DNA of 64,000 bases, taken from a bacterium (GTDB lineage: Bacteria > Planctomycetota > Planctomycetia > Kolteriales > Kolteriaceae). The stretch's first letter is position 1. Every line of letters starts with the position of its first letter. The notes under the pieces are model-generated. The model was not told the DNA's origin and did no database searches. It saw only the letters and a program-made list of their open reading frames with translations. The DNA lies in NCBI GenBank assembly GCA_019748235.1, contig JAIEPU010000075.1, positions 1-64,000 of the forward strand, given 5' to 3'. Made by a program: the position numbers and the translations under genes. Shown here piece after piece: positions 45,392 to 53,960 of the stretch.

Positions 45392-46282
45392 GTGATGCCT
45401 GCCACCATGACACGAGAAAAGCAACGTGAAGCGATCACATTCGATCGAGAAGAATTCAAACGTGAATTCAATCACGCGCCATTCATCGTCAAGCATCACC
45501 TTTCTGATCATCCCCTCTTCGAGTTGCCGCGACTGATTGAACTTTCAAAGTCTCTTCCCGCTGATCGTGTCGAATACAACGCGGGGAACGTACCGATCAC
45601 TCTCGATCCCACGAACACACCTCGAACAGGACTCTCGGTCGAAGAGACGATTCGCCGAATCGAGGAGTGCCGATCGTGGATGGTGCTCAAGAATGTCGAG
45701 CAAGATCCCGACTATCACCGGCTACTTGGCGAATGCCTTGACCCGATGCTCTCATTGATTCCTGACATGCGGGGCCGCGAAGCGTTCGTCTTCATTTCTT
45801 CACCCGGCGCGGTAACACCGTTTCACATCGACCCGGAGTGCAACTTCTTGTTGCAGATTCGGGGCCTGAAGCGGGTCCGCATGTTCCCGATGAATGATCC
45901 CGAACTTCTGACCGAGGAAGAGCTCGAGCTCTTCTACGCCGGCGGGACGCGCAATCTTCCATGCCGTGATGAAGAGGGGAAGAAGGCTCGCATCTTTGAA
46001 TTGAATCCAGGAGACGGGCTTCACTTCCCCGTCACCATGCCTCACTGGGTCGAGAACGGCCCGAATGTGTCGATCTCGTTTAGCGTCACGTTTCGCACGC
46101 ATGAATCCGATCGCCGCGAAATTCTCTATCGCGTCAATCATCGTCTTCGCAAGGCAGGCCTCAAACCGACACCCGTCGGGCAATCATCGTTCAAAGATGG
46201 AGTCAAGTATTTCGTCTTTGATGCGGCGAGAAAGTTAAAGCACGCGATGGGGAGCAAAGAGGAACACCGTCGCGAGTATTAG
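45392..46282 (+). CDS. JmjC/cupin-8-like protein, probable Fe(II)/2-oxoglutarate oxygenase
   Basis: 296 residues. The double-stranded beta-helix is shown by EAFVFISSPGAVTPFHIDPECNFLLQIRGLKRVRMFP, where His-x-Asp supplies two metal ligands. ELNPGDGLHFPVTMPHWVENGPNVSISFSVTF supplies the distal His (MPHWV). This is the arrangement of Cupin_8/JmjC hydroxylases that use iron and 2-oxoglutarate. Some members have lost activity, but all three ligands are present here. The N-terminus FNHAPFIVKHHLSDHPLF is also family-like. Paired with the acyltransferase gene upstream. The last 48 bp overlap the convergent small membrane protein gene. Confidence 0.75.
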   Translation: MMPATMTREKQREAITFDREEFKREFNHAPFIVKHHLSDHPLFELPRLIELSKSLPADRVEYNAGNVPITLDPTNTPRTGLSVEETIRRIEECRSWMVLKNVEQDPDYHRLLGECLDPMLSLIPDMRGREAFVFISSPGAVTPFHIDPECNFLLQIRGLKRVRMFPMNDPELLTEEELELFYAGGTRNLPCRDEEGKKARIFELNPGDGLHFPVTMPHWVENGPNVSISFSVTFRTHESDRREILYRVNHRLRKAGLKPTPVGQSSFKDGVKYFVFDAARKLKHAMGSKEEHRREY

Positions 46283-46690
46283 CAAGTAGCTGGCGAGATT
46301 CGCCAGGGTGAACGCCTTCAGCAAGACAATGAGCCGAAAATCTGAAATCAATAATTTTGCCGTTACTGTCTCAATGAGGATACTGAGCAGGCATGCGACG
46401 GGGAATCCCGCAAGGGCATACGTACGTGCAATTGGTGCATACTGTGGCATTCCATTAGGTGATGCTTCGATACCGTGCGGCAAGAGATGCATCAAGAAGA
46501 AACCGACGATTGTGGAGATCAAGTTTGCGATTAGAACGACGCTGGCCACATCTCGCCAATCGATATTCGTCAGGAAGAAGTAAACGGTAGAGACTTCAAT
46601 CGTGAAGGCCAAAAGGCTCACTTTCCAGAAGTTCAACTCAAGAATATAGACGGATGCGAAGGCCGGAAAGATCACATTCGCAAGTAGCAT
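46235..46690 (-). CDS. Small multi-spanning membrane protein, unknown function
   Basis: 151 residues from ATG 46690 behind GAAGGTG. The open frame continues upstream to 46885, but that part runs through a palindromic repeat and has no coding character. Four hydrophobic helices are seen (LLANVIFPAFASVYILELNFWKV, VASVVLIANLISTIVGFFL, YALAGFPVACLLSILIETVTAKLL, LLKAFTLANLASYLLILATVFLF). No family is recognised. It overlaps the JmjC-like gene tail-to-tail by 48 bp. Confidence 0.6.
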   Translation of the reverse strand: MLLANVIFPAFASVYILELNFWKVSLLAFTIEVSTVYFFLTNIDWRDVASVVLIANLISTIVGFFLMHLLPHGIEASPNGMPQYAPIARTYALAGFPVACLLSILIETVTAKLLISDFRLIVLLKAFTLANLASYLLILATVFLFAPHRVL

Positions 46691-46745
46691 ACCCACACAC
46701 CTTCGATCAATACACAATTCTAGCCATTCGGATGTTGAGCAGTCT

Positions 46746-46792
46746 TTGGGTGGCCCCGACAACTCGTTGTCGGGGTTGCGAAGCAACAAGAG
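46746..46792 (+). repeat. REP-like palindromic element, copy A
   Basis: The element begins GGGTGGCCCCGACAACTCG. CCCCGACAAC-tc-GTTGTCGGGG (46754-46775) is a perfect 10-bp hairpin, followed by GTTGC-GAA-GCAAC, a second small hairpin, and then AAGAGGG. Copy B nearby has the same layout in reverse orientation with changed but still paired bases. Confidence 0.65.
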
Positions 46793-46852
46793 GGCCGTAC
46801 GACTGCTGCATCCAACGACATTGAATACGTCAGATACTACCTCGAAACAGCA

Positions 46853-46900
46853 TTCCCTCTTGTGCCTTCGGCATCCGGACAACAAGTTGTCTGGACCACC
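46853..46900 (-). repeat. REP-like palindromic element, copy B (inverted)
   Basis: Read on the minus strand it starts GGGTGGTCCAGACAACTTG. TCCAGACAAC-tt-GTTGTCCGGA (46874-46895) pairs with one G-T, followed by TGCC-GAA-GGCA, then CAAGAGGG. Relative to copy A the second hairpin changed from GTTGC/GCAAC to TGCC/GGCA with pairing kept. The two copies face each other 60 bp apart, like a BIME pair. Confidence 0.65.
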
Positions 46901-46952
46901 CTTCCAATAAAATCTGGGAGAAGCATACCCATATCAACCCTCAATACACAAA

Positions 46953-46985
46953 GCCAGCGGTCCTGTTGAGGAACGGCTGGCTTCG
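46953..46985 (-). terminator. Terminator after the DUF1549/1553 gene
   Basis: AAGCCAGC/GCTGGCTT (8 bp) with an inner TCCT/AGGA pairing forms a hairpin 62 nt past the stop on the minus strand. Only a short T-run follows. Confidence 0.5.
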
Positions 46986-47046
46986 CGTGTTGCTTTCGTC
47001 AACCTGCGACGGACTCATGAAGCATCCGTCGCGATGAGATCGCCGA

Positions 47047-49536
47047 TCAAATATTGAACTGGAACTCCTTGGTATTGATGAGGGCCCAGATCAGATTCTG
47101 ATAGGCCGACTTCTTATCCGGTTTGCTATTCAAGTAGTCGGTCGCAACCTTCAGTTCCTCTTCGCGCGGCGGACGAGCGAAGAAGGAAACATACAAATCG
47201 CGAATCTTATCCGCATCAGGCCGAGCATCGGCGGCAAGCTTCGAGGCCCGCCCCTTCTCATCGACCAACTTCGTTTGAATGTCCTTCGAATTCAAAAGAT
47301 GCAAAGCCTGGCTCAAATTCGCATCGTCGGTACGCTCGCATTCGCACGAACTCTGTCGTTGCGGACGCCCGAAAATATCGAGGAAGTAGGAACCGACGTT
47401 CTCGTCGGGTAAATCGACCGCTCGCATCTCGTCCGGGAAGTTGAACACGGTCTTCACTTCGGTCACCGTGTCGATCGAATCAAGTAGAACTTCCGCAGGC
47501 AATCGCTTCGGATAGTACCGGGCAAAGTTCTGCGTGTCCTGCTTGTTGAAATCGTTCGGCTCGCTGGCAAGCTGATAGGTTGACGACATGACGATCGACT
47601 TGACGAGATGCTTGATGCTGTAACCGCTCGTTACGAAGTCTTTGCTAAGCCAATCGAGGAGTTCGGGATTCGTGGGGGGATTCGTCACGCGCATATCGTC
47701 GATCGGCTCGACGATGCCCCGGCTGAAGAAGTGTCCCCAGATTCGGTTCACAAGAGCGCGTGCAAAGAATGGATTGTCAGCGGACGTCATCCAGTCAACG
47801 AGCGCCGCACGAGGATCCCCCCCGGCGGGAACATCGACCGGCTTGGCACCGAGTCCGGCCGGCTTCATCACTTTGCCCGTTACCGGACTTTTTACTTCGC
47901 CTGACCGCTGAACGAATACCGCTTCGGTCCCTTCCCCATTCACCGCGCTCTTGTCGAATTCCTTTCGCCCAATACGGGAGAAGAAGGCCGCGAAGGAGAA
48001 GTAATCGTCCTGCCCCCACTTCTCGAACGGATGATGATGGCACTGGGCACATTGAATGCGCGTACCGAGGAAAAGCTGGGTCACGCTGTCGACGTTTTGG
48101 ATCGGCGTTCGGACCTGCCGATACCACGTCACCGGCGGATTATCCTCGGCCGTTCCGCTCGCCGTTAAGATCGCTCGAACGAATTGGTCATAGGGAACAT
48201 CGCGCGAGAACGCGTCCTTGAGCCAAAGGGACATCGCGTGCGTCCCCTCGACGTAATCAGGCTTGCCCGACCGCTTGTTTTGAAGAATGGCGCCCCACTT
48301 CATCGCCATGTGGGATGCGTAGTCCGGACTGTCAAGCAACTGATCGACGAGCTTTTCTCGTTTGTTTTGCTCCTTCGAGTCGAGGAATGACGTCACCTCG
48401 GATGGTTTCGGCAGACGGCCGCACAGGTCGACATAAACGCGGCGGACAAACTCTTGGTCCGTTGAATGTCGCGAGGGAACAATGCCTAGATCTGACCACT
48501 TCTTCGATGTCCTCTCGTCGATCCCATTGACCGCAACGAAGTCGGTTTTCTCAGGAAGCGATTTGCCCAGCGGAACCGAGGCACGGAAGACAGCGACTTG
48601 TCCCATATACCGGGCCATAATGGCAGCCTCGCCGCTTCGATCGTGCGAGGAGACCATCGCCTTCTCATCAATGGACGCGACTCCATCATCATTCGATTGG
48701 AATTGAACCTGACGGGTCACATCTTCCTGTCGACCGTCCGAATAAGTCGCGGTCACGCGCAGATGCTGAGCTGATTGCCGATCCATCACCTTTTCGGGGG
48801 GGAAGATGTCAATTCGAGTGACCGTCGGATCGTTCGCACCGTAGGGCATTCCTTGACGGATCCATTCCGAAACGAGCTGATGACTGTGATCGCCTCGCTT
48901 CATTCGTTTGCCACCGCCGTGCGGAAGCTCACCGGTTGCCTTGCGGAGCAAAAGACTATGCTCGGGAGCGGCTGGGAAAAGTCGGCGTCCACGCCCCTCC
49001 TTTACCAAGTAGTCGTAGTCCGCTTCGGGCTGGTAACCGAGGAGGGATAGCTTGAAACCGTTTTGCCCCGCCGCCTTGCCATGGCATCCCCCCGAGTTGC
49101 AGGTGAGTTTACTCATCACCGGTTCGATTTCATTGAGGAAGCTGATGGGCCGCGGATCTTTGGAATGAACGACGGTGACCGCCGCCGTCCCCTTTTGAAT
49201 GCCGAGGGTTGCGGTCAATTCCGCAGAGCCGTCTCCCTTCGGAACGGCTTCGTGCAGGTCATTAATCGCAAGGACCGCCTCGTTCGAGCTGGCCAAAGTC
49301 GCCATGGACGTCACATCGATCGGTTTGCCGTCCACCATCGCCGTCACCAACACGCGCTTGACGGCTCGGGCATGGTCGAGAGTGATCGTCGGAGGATCGA
49401 TCGTCAGCGAAGAAATCTTGGCCGGATCAATCGACGGAGCCCCAGCCGAGTTCCCCTCGTCTGCGCGAACATCCATCGAAACGAAACTGACGCAAAGTCC
49501 CACACCAAGCATGAATGCGAGCAGGGATTTCGGCAT
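47047..49536 (-). CDS. Secreted cytochrome protein with DUF1549 and DUF1553 domains
   Basis: 829 residues from ATG 49536, chosen for its GGAGG site and signal peptide (MPKSLLAFMLGVGLCVSFVS to VRA). The open frame starts further up at 49728 without support. Order: an Ig-like Big_2 domain (SSLTIDPPTITLDHARAVKRVLV), a planctomycete cytochrome c-like domain with CNSGGCHGKAAGQNGFKLSLLGYQP (Cys-x4-Cys-His), a second Big_2 (TDFVAV region), DUF1549 (GIVPSRHSTDQEFVRRVYVDLCGRLP), RIQCAQCHHHPFEKWGQDDYF, and DUF1553 (FFARALVNRIWGHFFSRGIVEPIDDMR to the end). Such proteins are exported and abundant in planctomycetes, and electron transfer linked to polymer breakdown is suspected. The distal partner protein DUF1501, often next to it, is absent here. 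Confidence 0.9.
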   Translation of the reverse strand: MPKSLLAFMLGVGLCVSFVSMDVRADEGNSAGAPSIDPAKISSLTIDPPTITLDHARAVKRVLVTAMVDGKPIDVTSMATLASSNEAVLAINDLHEAVPKGDGSAELTATLGIQKGTAAVTVVHSKDPRPISFLNEIEPVMSKLTCNSGGCHGKAAGQNGFKLSLLGYQPEADYDYLVKEGRGRRLFPAAPEHSLLLRKATGELPHGGGKRMKRGDHSHQLVSEWIRQGMPYGANDPTVTRIDIFPPEKVMDRQSAQHLRVTATYSDGRQEDVTRQVQFQSNDDGVASIDEKAMVSSHDRSGEAAIMARYMGQVAVFRASVPLGKSLPEKTDFVAVNGIDERTSKKWSDLGIVPSRHSTDQEFVRRVYVDLCGRLPKPSEVTSFLDSKEQNKREKLVDQLLDSPDYASHMAMKWGAILQNKRSGKPDYVEGTHAMSLWLKDAFSRDVPYDQFVRAILTASGTAEDNPPVTWYRQVRTPIQNVDSVTQLFLGTRIQCAQCHHHPFEKWGQDDYFSFAAFFSRIGRKEFDKSAVNGEGTEAVFVQRSGEVKSPVTGKVMKPAGLGAKPVDVPAGGDPRAALVDWMTSADNPFFARALVNRIWGHFFSRGIVEPIDDMRVTNPPTNPELLDWLSKDFVTSGYSIKHLVKSIVMSSTYQLASEPNDFNKQDTQNFARYYPKRLPAEVLLDSIDTVTEVKTVFNFPDEMRAVDLPDENVGSYFLDIFGRPQRQSSCECERTDDANLSQALHLLNSKDIQTKLVDEKGRASKLAADARPDADKIRDLYVSFFARPPREEELKVATDYLNSKPDKKSAYQNLIWALINTKEFQFNI

Positions 49537-49763
49537 GCCATCCTCCGAAACGAACCATCCATCAGTCATCAGAGCGTGGGCCGCTCCGCCCAATTCGACC
49601 ACCGACCGGGATTCCCCTTCCGTCCCTGGTACGGCAGCGAGTAGGCCCATCCGTAGAATACCCGAATGGAAACCTGATCTTAACAAATATACCCCAGCGA
49701 GGGTGCCCCAATCCGAGCCGGAAATCAAGTCAGAACATCAGGTTGAGACAGGAGAAACGGAAC

Positions 49764-50546
49764 TTGCTGCACCGTCCCCTAGCTATTCGACTCGAAACCC
49801 TGGGTCTTCCGTTCCGTGAAGCAATGAAGGTTGCCGGAAAGTTAGGAGCCGATGGGGTCGAATTTGATGCAATCGGCGACCTTTCCCCTCGCGAACTCTC
49901 CCAGACGGGACGCCGTGAAATCCGGCATTTGCTGAGGCAGTCAGAGCTGAAGCTCTTCGCGATCGGCTTTCCGACTCGGCACGGTTATGACCATCCCGAT
50001 CGTTTGGAGGCAAGAATTGAAGGGACCGCCTCCGCCATGCAACTGGCGTATGATCTCGGCTGCGGAGTCGTCATTAACCACATCGGAAAGATTCCCGAAG
50101 ACGAAAGTTCTCCCCAACGAGCGGCCTTTGTCGACGTCATGCGCCGTATCGCGGCGGACAGTGAAAGGAATGGTGCCCTCCTCGCGATTCAAACGATGAA
50201 TGACTTGCCGGATGAACTAGCGGCATTTCTCGATTCACTCGCGTTACATGGACTCGCCGTCAACTTTGCCCCGGCCAATCTCGTAATTCATGGCATCAAT
50301 CTGATCGAGGCCGTGAACCGACTCGGAAAATACATCGTCGGAGTCCACGCCCGCGATGTCGTTCGAAGTGGATTAGCAACGACCGGCGTTCGCCCGATTG
50401 CGCTTGGCGAAGGAGAAGTCGGCTGGCGTGAGTTGCTTCCGGTTCTCGGTGGGATCGAGTACACCGGGCACTTCACGATCTTTCGCGAGTCGAAAAGAAA
50501 TGACTTCGCCGACCTGGAAAAGGCCGCCGAAGTCATTCAGTCTTGA
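49764..50546 (+). CDS. Sugar phosphate isomerase/epimerase-like TIM-barrel protein
   Basis: 260 residues from a TTG at 49764 behind AGGAGAAAC. The frame stays open upstream, but the family N-terminus LHRPLAIRLETLGLPFREAMKVAGKLGADGVEFDA begins here. AP endonuclease 2/xylose isomerase-like pattern: GCGVVINHIGKIPED, LAIQTMNDLPDELAAFL, LAVNFAPANLVIHG, YIVGVHARDVVRSG and LGEGEVGWRELLPVLGGIEYTGHFTIFRES. The usual Glu/Asp/His metal ligands appear, but the second Glu position (normally LAIETG) is Gln in LAIQTM. The substrate is unknown; many planctomycete copies act on carbohydrate breakdown products. Divergent from the DUF1549 gene. Confidence 0.78.
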   Translation: MLHRPLAIRLETLGLPFREAMKVAGKLGADGVEFDAIGDLSPRELSQTGRREIRHLLRQSELKLFAIGFPTRHGYDHPDRLEARIEGTASAMQLAYDLGCGVVINHIGKIPEDESSPQRAAFVDVMRRIAADSERNGALLAIQTMNDLPDELAAFLDSLALHGLAVNFAPANLVIHGINLIEAVNRLGKYIVGVHARDVVRSGLATTGVRPIALGEGEVGWRELLPVLGGIEYTGHFTIFRESKRNDFADLEKAAEVIQS

Positions 50547-50573
50547 TCGAGCAAAGAGATCAAAACGGGACTG

Positions 50574-52907
50574 TTACTTGGTGCTGACGGTTGAGCCCGC
50601 AGGGCTTGGTGCCGGGCTCGGCAGTTTGGCGTTCTTCGTCGCCTGAGCCGCCACCTTTTTGAGGAACTCCTGAGCCTTTTCCGGGAAGCCGTTTTCATCA
50701 CGGCTCCAGAAGCTCACGAGAACCTGCTTCCCTTGAATCTTCGCCGGAACATGGAAGCTGCTCTTCATGATGAGTGAAAGTCGCCCGAAGTCCTCCCCCT
50801 GGACCGCGGCAAGAGCACCATTCATCACCGGCTTGTCATCCGTCAGAATCCAAGCCAACGTCGATTGTTCGCGTGGAACACGAAATTCCGTTGATCCGAT
50901 CTTCGAATTCCAGATCGGCGGCTGAGAGACTTGAAGGAAGACGAGCTTGTCTCCTTCCAGTGTGCTCACGCATACGCGATCGAGCTGCGGAACATACATC
51001 GCCATCGTTCGAGCGAACCGGCGGAAATCACGATCTGACTTGAACGCTCCCAAAAACGCGATGTTGGCTTCGAGCGAGGGTTTAATCTCCCCCTTCTCCG
51101 CCATCATGTTAAACGTCTTCGTCCGTGCGCCGTCGGATGCGGAATTCATATCCATCGTGCAGACGAACCACCCGAGCATCATCTCTTCCCAGGTCTGTTC
51201 GCCCCAGCGCACCGCGACGTTCGGATCGGGATTCGCCAAGTTTTCGGACGAATTGTCATAATGGGCGACGCACTTCAGCACCGATCCTGCCGGAGCGATC
51301 TTCGGCTCCGCGAATTCGTAGGTGTTCTGCCAATTGAAGTCATAGCGCGGCACGTCGAGCAGAACTTCGCTCTTTCCGTCCGGGTACTCGAGCGTGTACT
51401 TGAATGCCTTCCCTCGCACGTGCATGTGCGGCATGAGGGAGAGCAACTTCGTGTCCGCAAAGAAGCGGAAGCTGGCATCGACCGGGAAGTTGTTGGCGCG
51501 AGCGGGAATCTCAAAGAACGGGTTCCCGGCATTCATCGTCCGTGCCTCTTCCTTCACCTTGCCAGCTTCAGTGAAGCAAAGTCCCACGCAGCTTCGGTCC
51601 TCTTGCGGAGAACCGTTCGCGGTGTAGTGCATTTGGAAAAGGAGTTTCGAACCGGCGGGAACGAAGAACGCCGTCCCATCGGGAAGCATGGTAGCCGGCA
51701 TACCCGGCGCTTCACCTTGAAGAAGCGATAAGTTCGCGGGGCCACCCTCGAACATCTGCGCCTGCACTCCAGGTGGCTGAACGAAGACGATGATGTGATG
51801 CACGACCGAACGATTCCCCGGTCGACACTCGACAGCGCGAATCCACTTGTCTTCCTTGAAACCAGGATCGACCGTGAAATACTGGTAATCGATCGTACCT
51901 TCGGCCGCGACCTTGAATGGTTCATCCCTCATGTAGATGATCTGATCCGGCACGCCGATCTGCCAACCATCGACGAACTTCTTCGGCTCAGGCAGATCTT
52001 TGGGATCCCCCTTTGGCGCCCCTGCCTCCACCCATTCGTGAATGATCCGCTTCTCTTCGTCTGACAATCGGCTGTCATTCGCCCAGTGACCGAAATCAGG
52101 GCTCGCATGCCAAGGAGGCATCCGCTGATCGCGAACGACCTCATCAATCATCTCGGCCCAACCGGCCGCTTCATCGTAGCTCTGCAAAGCGAACGGTCCG
52201 ATCTCGCCGGGGCGATGACAGTTTTCGCAATGCTTCTGAAAGATCCGAGAGATCTGCTTCGTGTAGGTGACGTCGGACTTCTCGTTTGGCTGACGAACTC
52301 GGCCGATACGGCAACCATCCGCGTGCGTCGTCGTGACAGAAACAGGGCGATCCGCGAGCAAGTCTTCGATTGCGTTCGTCAAGTCCGTGGTGCGGACTTT
52401 GGTCTGCGCGTAACCACCACCTGTCTTGAAGCCGTATTGATCATCGATCCGTCCTCGGTAACGAACGATCCGGTCTTGATCGAGCAAATAAACCTCGGGC
52501 GTTCGCTCAGCCTTCAGGCCATCTGCCACACTGTTTCCGACATCTTTGAGCAGTGGGAACTCAACGCCATGAATGCGGGCGTAGTGATTCATCTCGGTGA
52601 CCGAATCCTGTTGATTCGCGTCGATGCCGATGATCTGTAACCCGCGCGATTCGTACTTCTTTCCAATCTCCGTCAGGCGCGGAGCATATTGCTTGGCGAG
52701 CGGGCATTCGACCCCAAGGAAAGCCAGCACGATTAGTTTCTTATCCTTGAAATCCGAAAGACTGACCGTCTTTCCGCGGAAGTCCTTCAATGTGAATTCT
52801 GGCGATTTAGTCCCGATCGTCGCCGACTCGACAGTCGCGGCTCGAAGGGAATCGACCGTCCCCGCCATGACGGCCAAACCCAAAGCAACATGCCACATCG
52901 ATCGCAT
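50574..52907 (-). CDS. Redoxin - cytochrome c - copper monooxygenase-like fusion protein
   Basis: 777 residues from ATG 52907 (GGAGA site and signal peptide MRSMWHVALGLAVMAGTVDS). Residues about 30-170 are an AhpC/TSA-type redoxin: SPEFTLKDFRGKTVSLSDFKDKKLIVLAFLGVECPLAKQYAP. It has one Cys (CPLA), not CxxC, so it is not a normal disulfide reductase. Then a haem site CENCHRPGEIGPF with an invariant-looking downstream MPPWHASP. The C-terminal half resembles copper type II ascorbate-dependent monooxygenases: VVHHIIVFVQPPG, LLFQMHYTANG, LMPHMHVRGKAFKYTL, with paired His ligands. Widely seen in planctomycetes, exported, substrate unknown. Confidence 0.82.
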   Translation of the reverse strand: MRSMWHVALGLAVMAGTVDSLRAATVESATIGTKSPEFTLKDFRGKTVSLSDFKDKKLIVLAFLGVECPLAKQYAPRLTEIGKKYESRGLQIIGIDANQQDSVTEMNHYARIHGVEFPLLKDVGNSVADGLKAERTPEVYLLDQDRIVRYRGRIDDQYGFKTGGGYAQTKVRTTDLTNAIEDLLADRPVSVTTTHADGCRIGRVRQPNEKSDVTYTKQISRIFQKHCENCHRPGEIGPFALQSYDEAAGWAEMIDEVVRDQRMPPWHASPDFGHWANDSRLSDEEKRIIHEWVEAGAPKGDPKDLPEPKKFVDGWQIGVPDQIIYMRDEPFKVAAEGTIDYQYFTVDPGFKEDKWIRAVECRPGNRSVVHHIIVFVQPPGVQAQMFEGGPANLSLLQGEAPGMPATMLPDGTAFFVPAGSKLLFQMHYTANGSPQEDRSCVGLCFTEAGKVKEEARTMNAGNPFFEIPARANNFPVDASFRFFADTKLLSLMPHMHVRGKAFKYTLEYPDGKSEVLLDVPRYDFNWQNTYEFAEPKIAPAGSVLKCVAHYDNSSENLANPDPNVAVRWGEQTWEEMMLGWFVCTMDMNSASDGARTKTFNMMAEKGEIKPSLEANIAFLGAFKSDRDFRRFARTMAMYVPQLDRVCVSTLEGDKLVFLQVSQPPIWNSKIGSTEFRVPREQSTLAWILTDDKPVMNGALAAVQGEDFGRLSLIMKSSFHVPAKIQGKQVLVSFWSRDENGFPEKAQEFLKKVAAQATKNAKLPSPAPSPAGSTVSTK

Positions 52908-53070
52908 GAATGGTCTCCGACCTCTACTCAAGACTCGCACTGATTCTCACAGGACGAATGTCACACTGCCTCAATGGTGGTTCGCTCAAGAATGAGCAAA
53001 CCGAACGGCCACTTGTATTCGCATCAACTCGGGCAATCTTGGACGATTCACCACGTCCCATCGCTCGCGA

Positions 53071-53814
53071 TTAGTTTTTGGCCAGCACGGCGGAGGAATG
53101 TTTCTGCCTCGTCTCCGTCGGCATGATTCCTAAATACGCGAGAAAGAGTCGCGTCAGCTCTTCTGGCAGTTCGGGCGACTGAAGCGTGATACTCCCCGCG
53201 TCCGCCTCATCGAACATCACGAAGTTGTCGAGCGTGCTTCCAATGGCTCGCAAACCGAACTCAATCGCCAGCGAAGGATTCGGATGATGAATTTGCATCG
53301 CATGTTCGAGGAGCAGAGCCGCGAGCTTCTCCGCAATGTACGCGTGAATGTTCATGCCTCGCTCGGCAAAGGATTTGTCCGAGCCGCACCGAACCATGAA
53401 AGCACGAAGCAAGCCGACATGGTCCCGGTAGATCTGAACGAGAAAGCCGACCAGCTTCGTCAGGATCTGCTCCGCCGTCGCGTCTTGCCAACGTTCCGGA
53501 TCGAGCGCGTTATCCGCCGTCGCGCGAGACTCCATGCAGAACCGCTCATGAAGACAGTCGAGCAGCGCCTCTTTATCGCGGAAGCGGTCGTAGAAAACCC
53601 CCACCGAAGATTTCGCTCGCTTGACGATGTCTGCCACCGTCGCTCCGGCGAAGCCTCGCTCGGCAATTACCCCTTCGGCCGCATCCAAGATGCGCGAAAG
53701 GGAGGCCTGACTTCTCGCCTGCACCGGCGGCCTGACCCAACGAAATTCACCCGCATCACTCGACACGCCAACCCTCTCCGACCAGAACCCGAATTCGGAT
53801 TCTATTTGTAACAC
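53071..53814 (-). CDS. TetR-family transcriptional regulator
   Basis: 247 residues from a GTG. The N-terminal helix-turn-helix is clear: ARSQASLSRILDAAEGVIAERGFAGATVADIVKRAKSSVGVFYDRFRDKEALLDCL. The C-terminal ligand/dimer domain is helical and not assigned. The first ~25 residues before RPPVQAR may not be translated, but no better start with a ribosome site is seen. Neither neighbour is an obvious target: the minus-strand redoxin fusion lies downstream and the transglutaminase-like gene is divergent. The 146-bp region between the regulator and the latter is a likely operator site. Confidence 0.88.
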   Translation of the reverse strand: MLQIESEFGFWSERVGVSSDAGEFRWVRPPVQARSQASLSRILDAAEGVIAERGFAGATVADIVKRAKSSVGVFYDRFRDKEALLDCLHERFCMESRATADNALDPERWQDATAEQILTKLVGFLVQIYRDHVGLLRAFMVRCGSDKSFAERGMNIHAYIAEKLAALLLEHAMQIHHPNPSLAIEFGLRAIGSTLDNFVMFDEADAGSITLQSPELPEELTRLFLAYLGIMPTETRQKHSSAVLAKN

Positions 53815-53960
53815 GGCTCCTCATCGAGATCAAGACAAGTTGCAAGAATTGTCGCAGGAGAATCTTCGATTCATTGCTTCCCCTGCCAAAGCGACGTAGC
53901 CTCGAAGCCAACCATCAATGGTGAACCGAGCCCGTCGGGGCGATTAAGAGTTACATTCTC

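Noticed and set aside
46691-46885. Upstream extension of the small membrane protein to 46885
   Set aside because: It crosses the REP-like copy A and part of copy B; Met at 46690 has a ribosome site and directly starts the membrane segment.
47760-48221. Plus-strand open frame inside the DUF1549 gene
   Set aside because: Arg/Pro-rich shadow of the well-supported minus-strand gene; no signal or domain.
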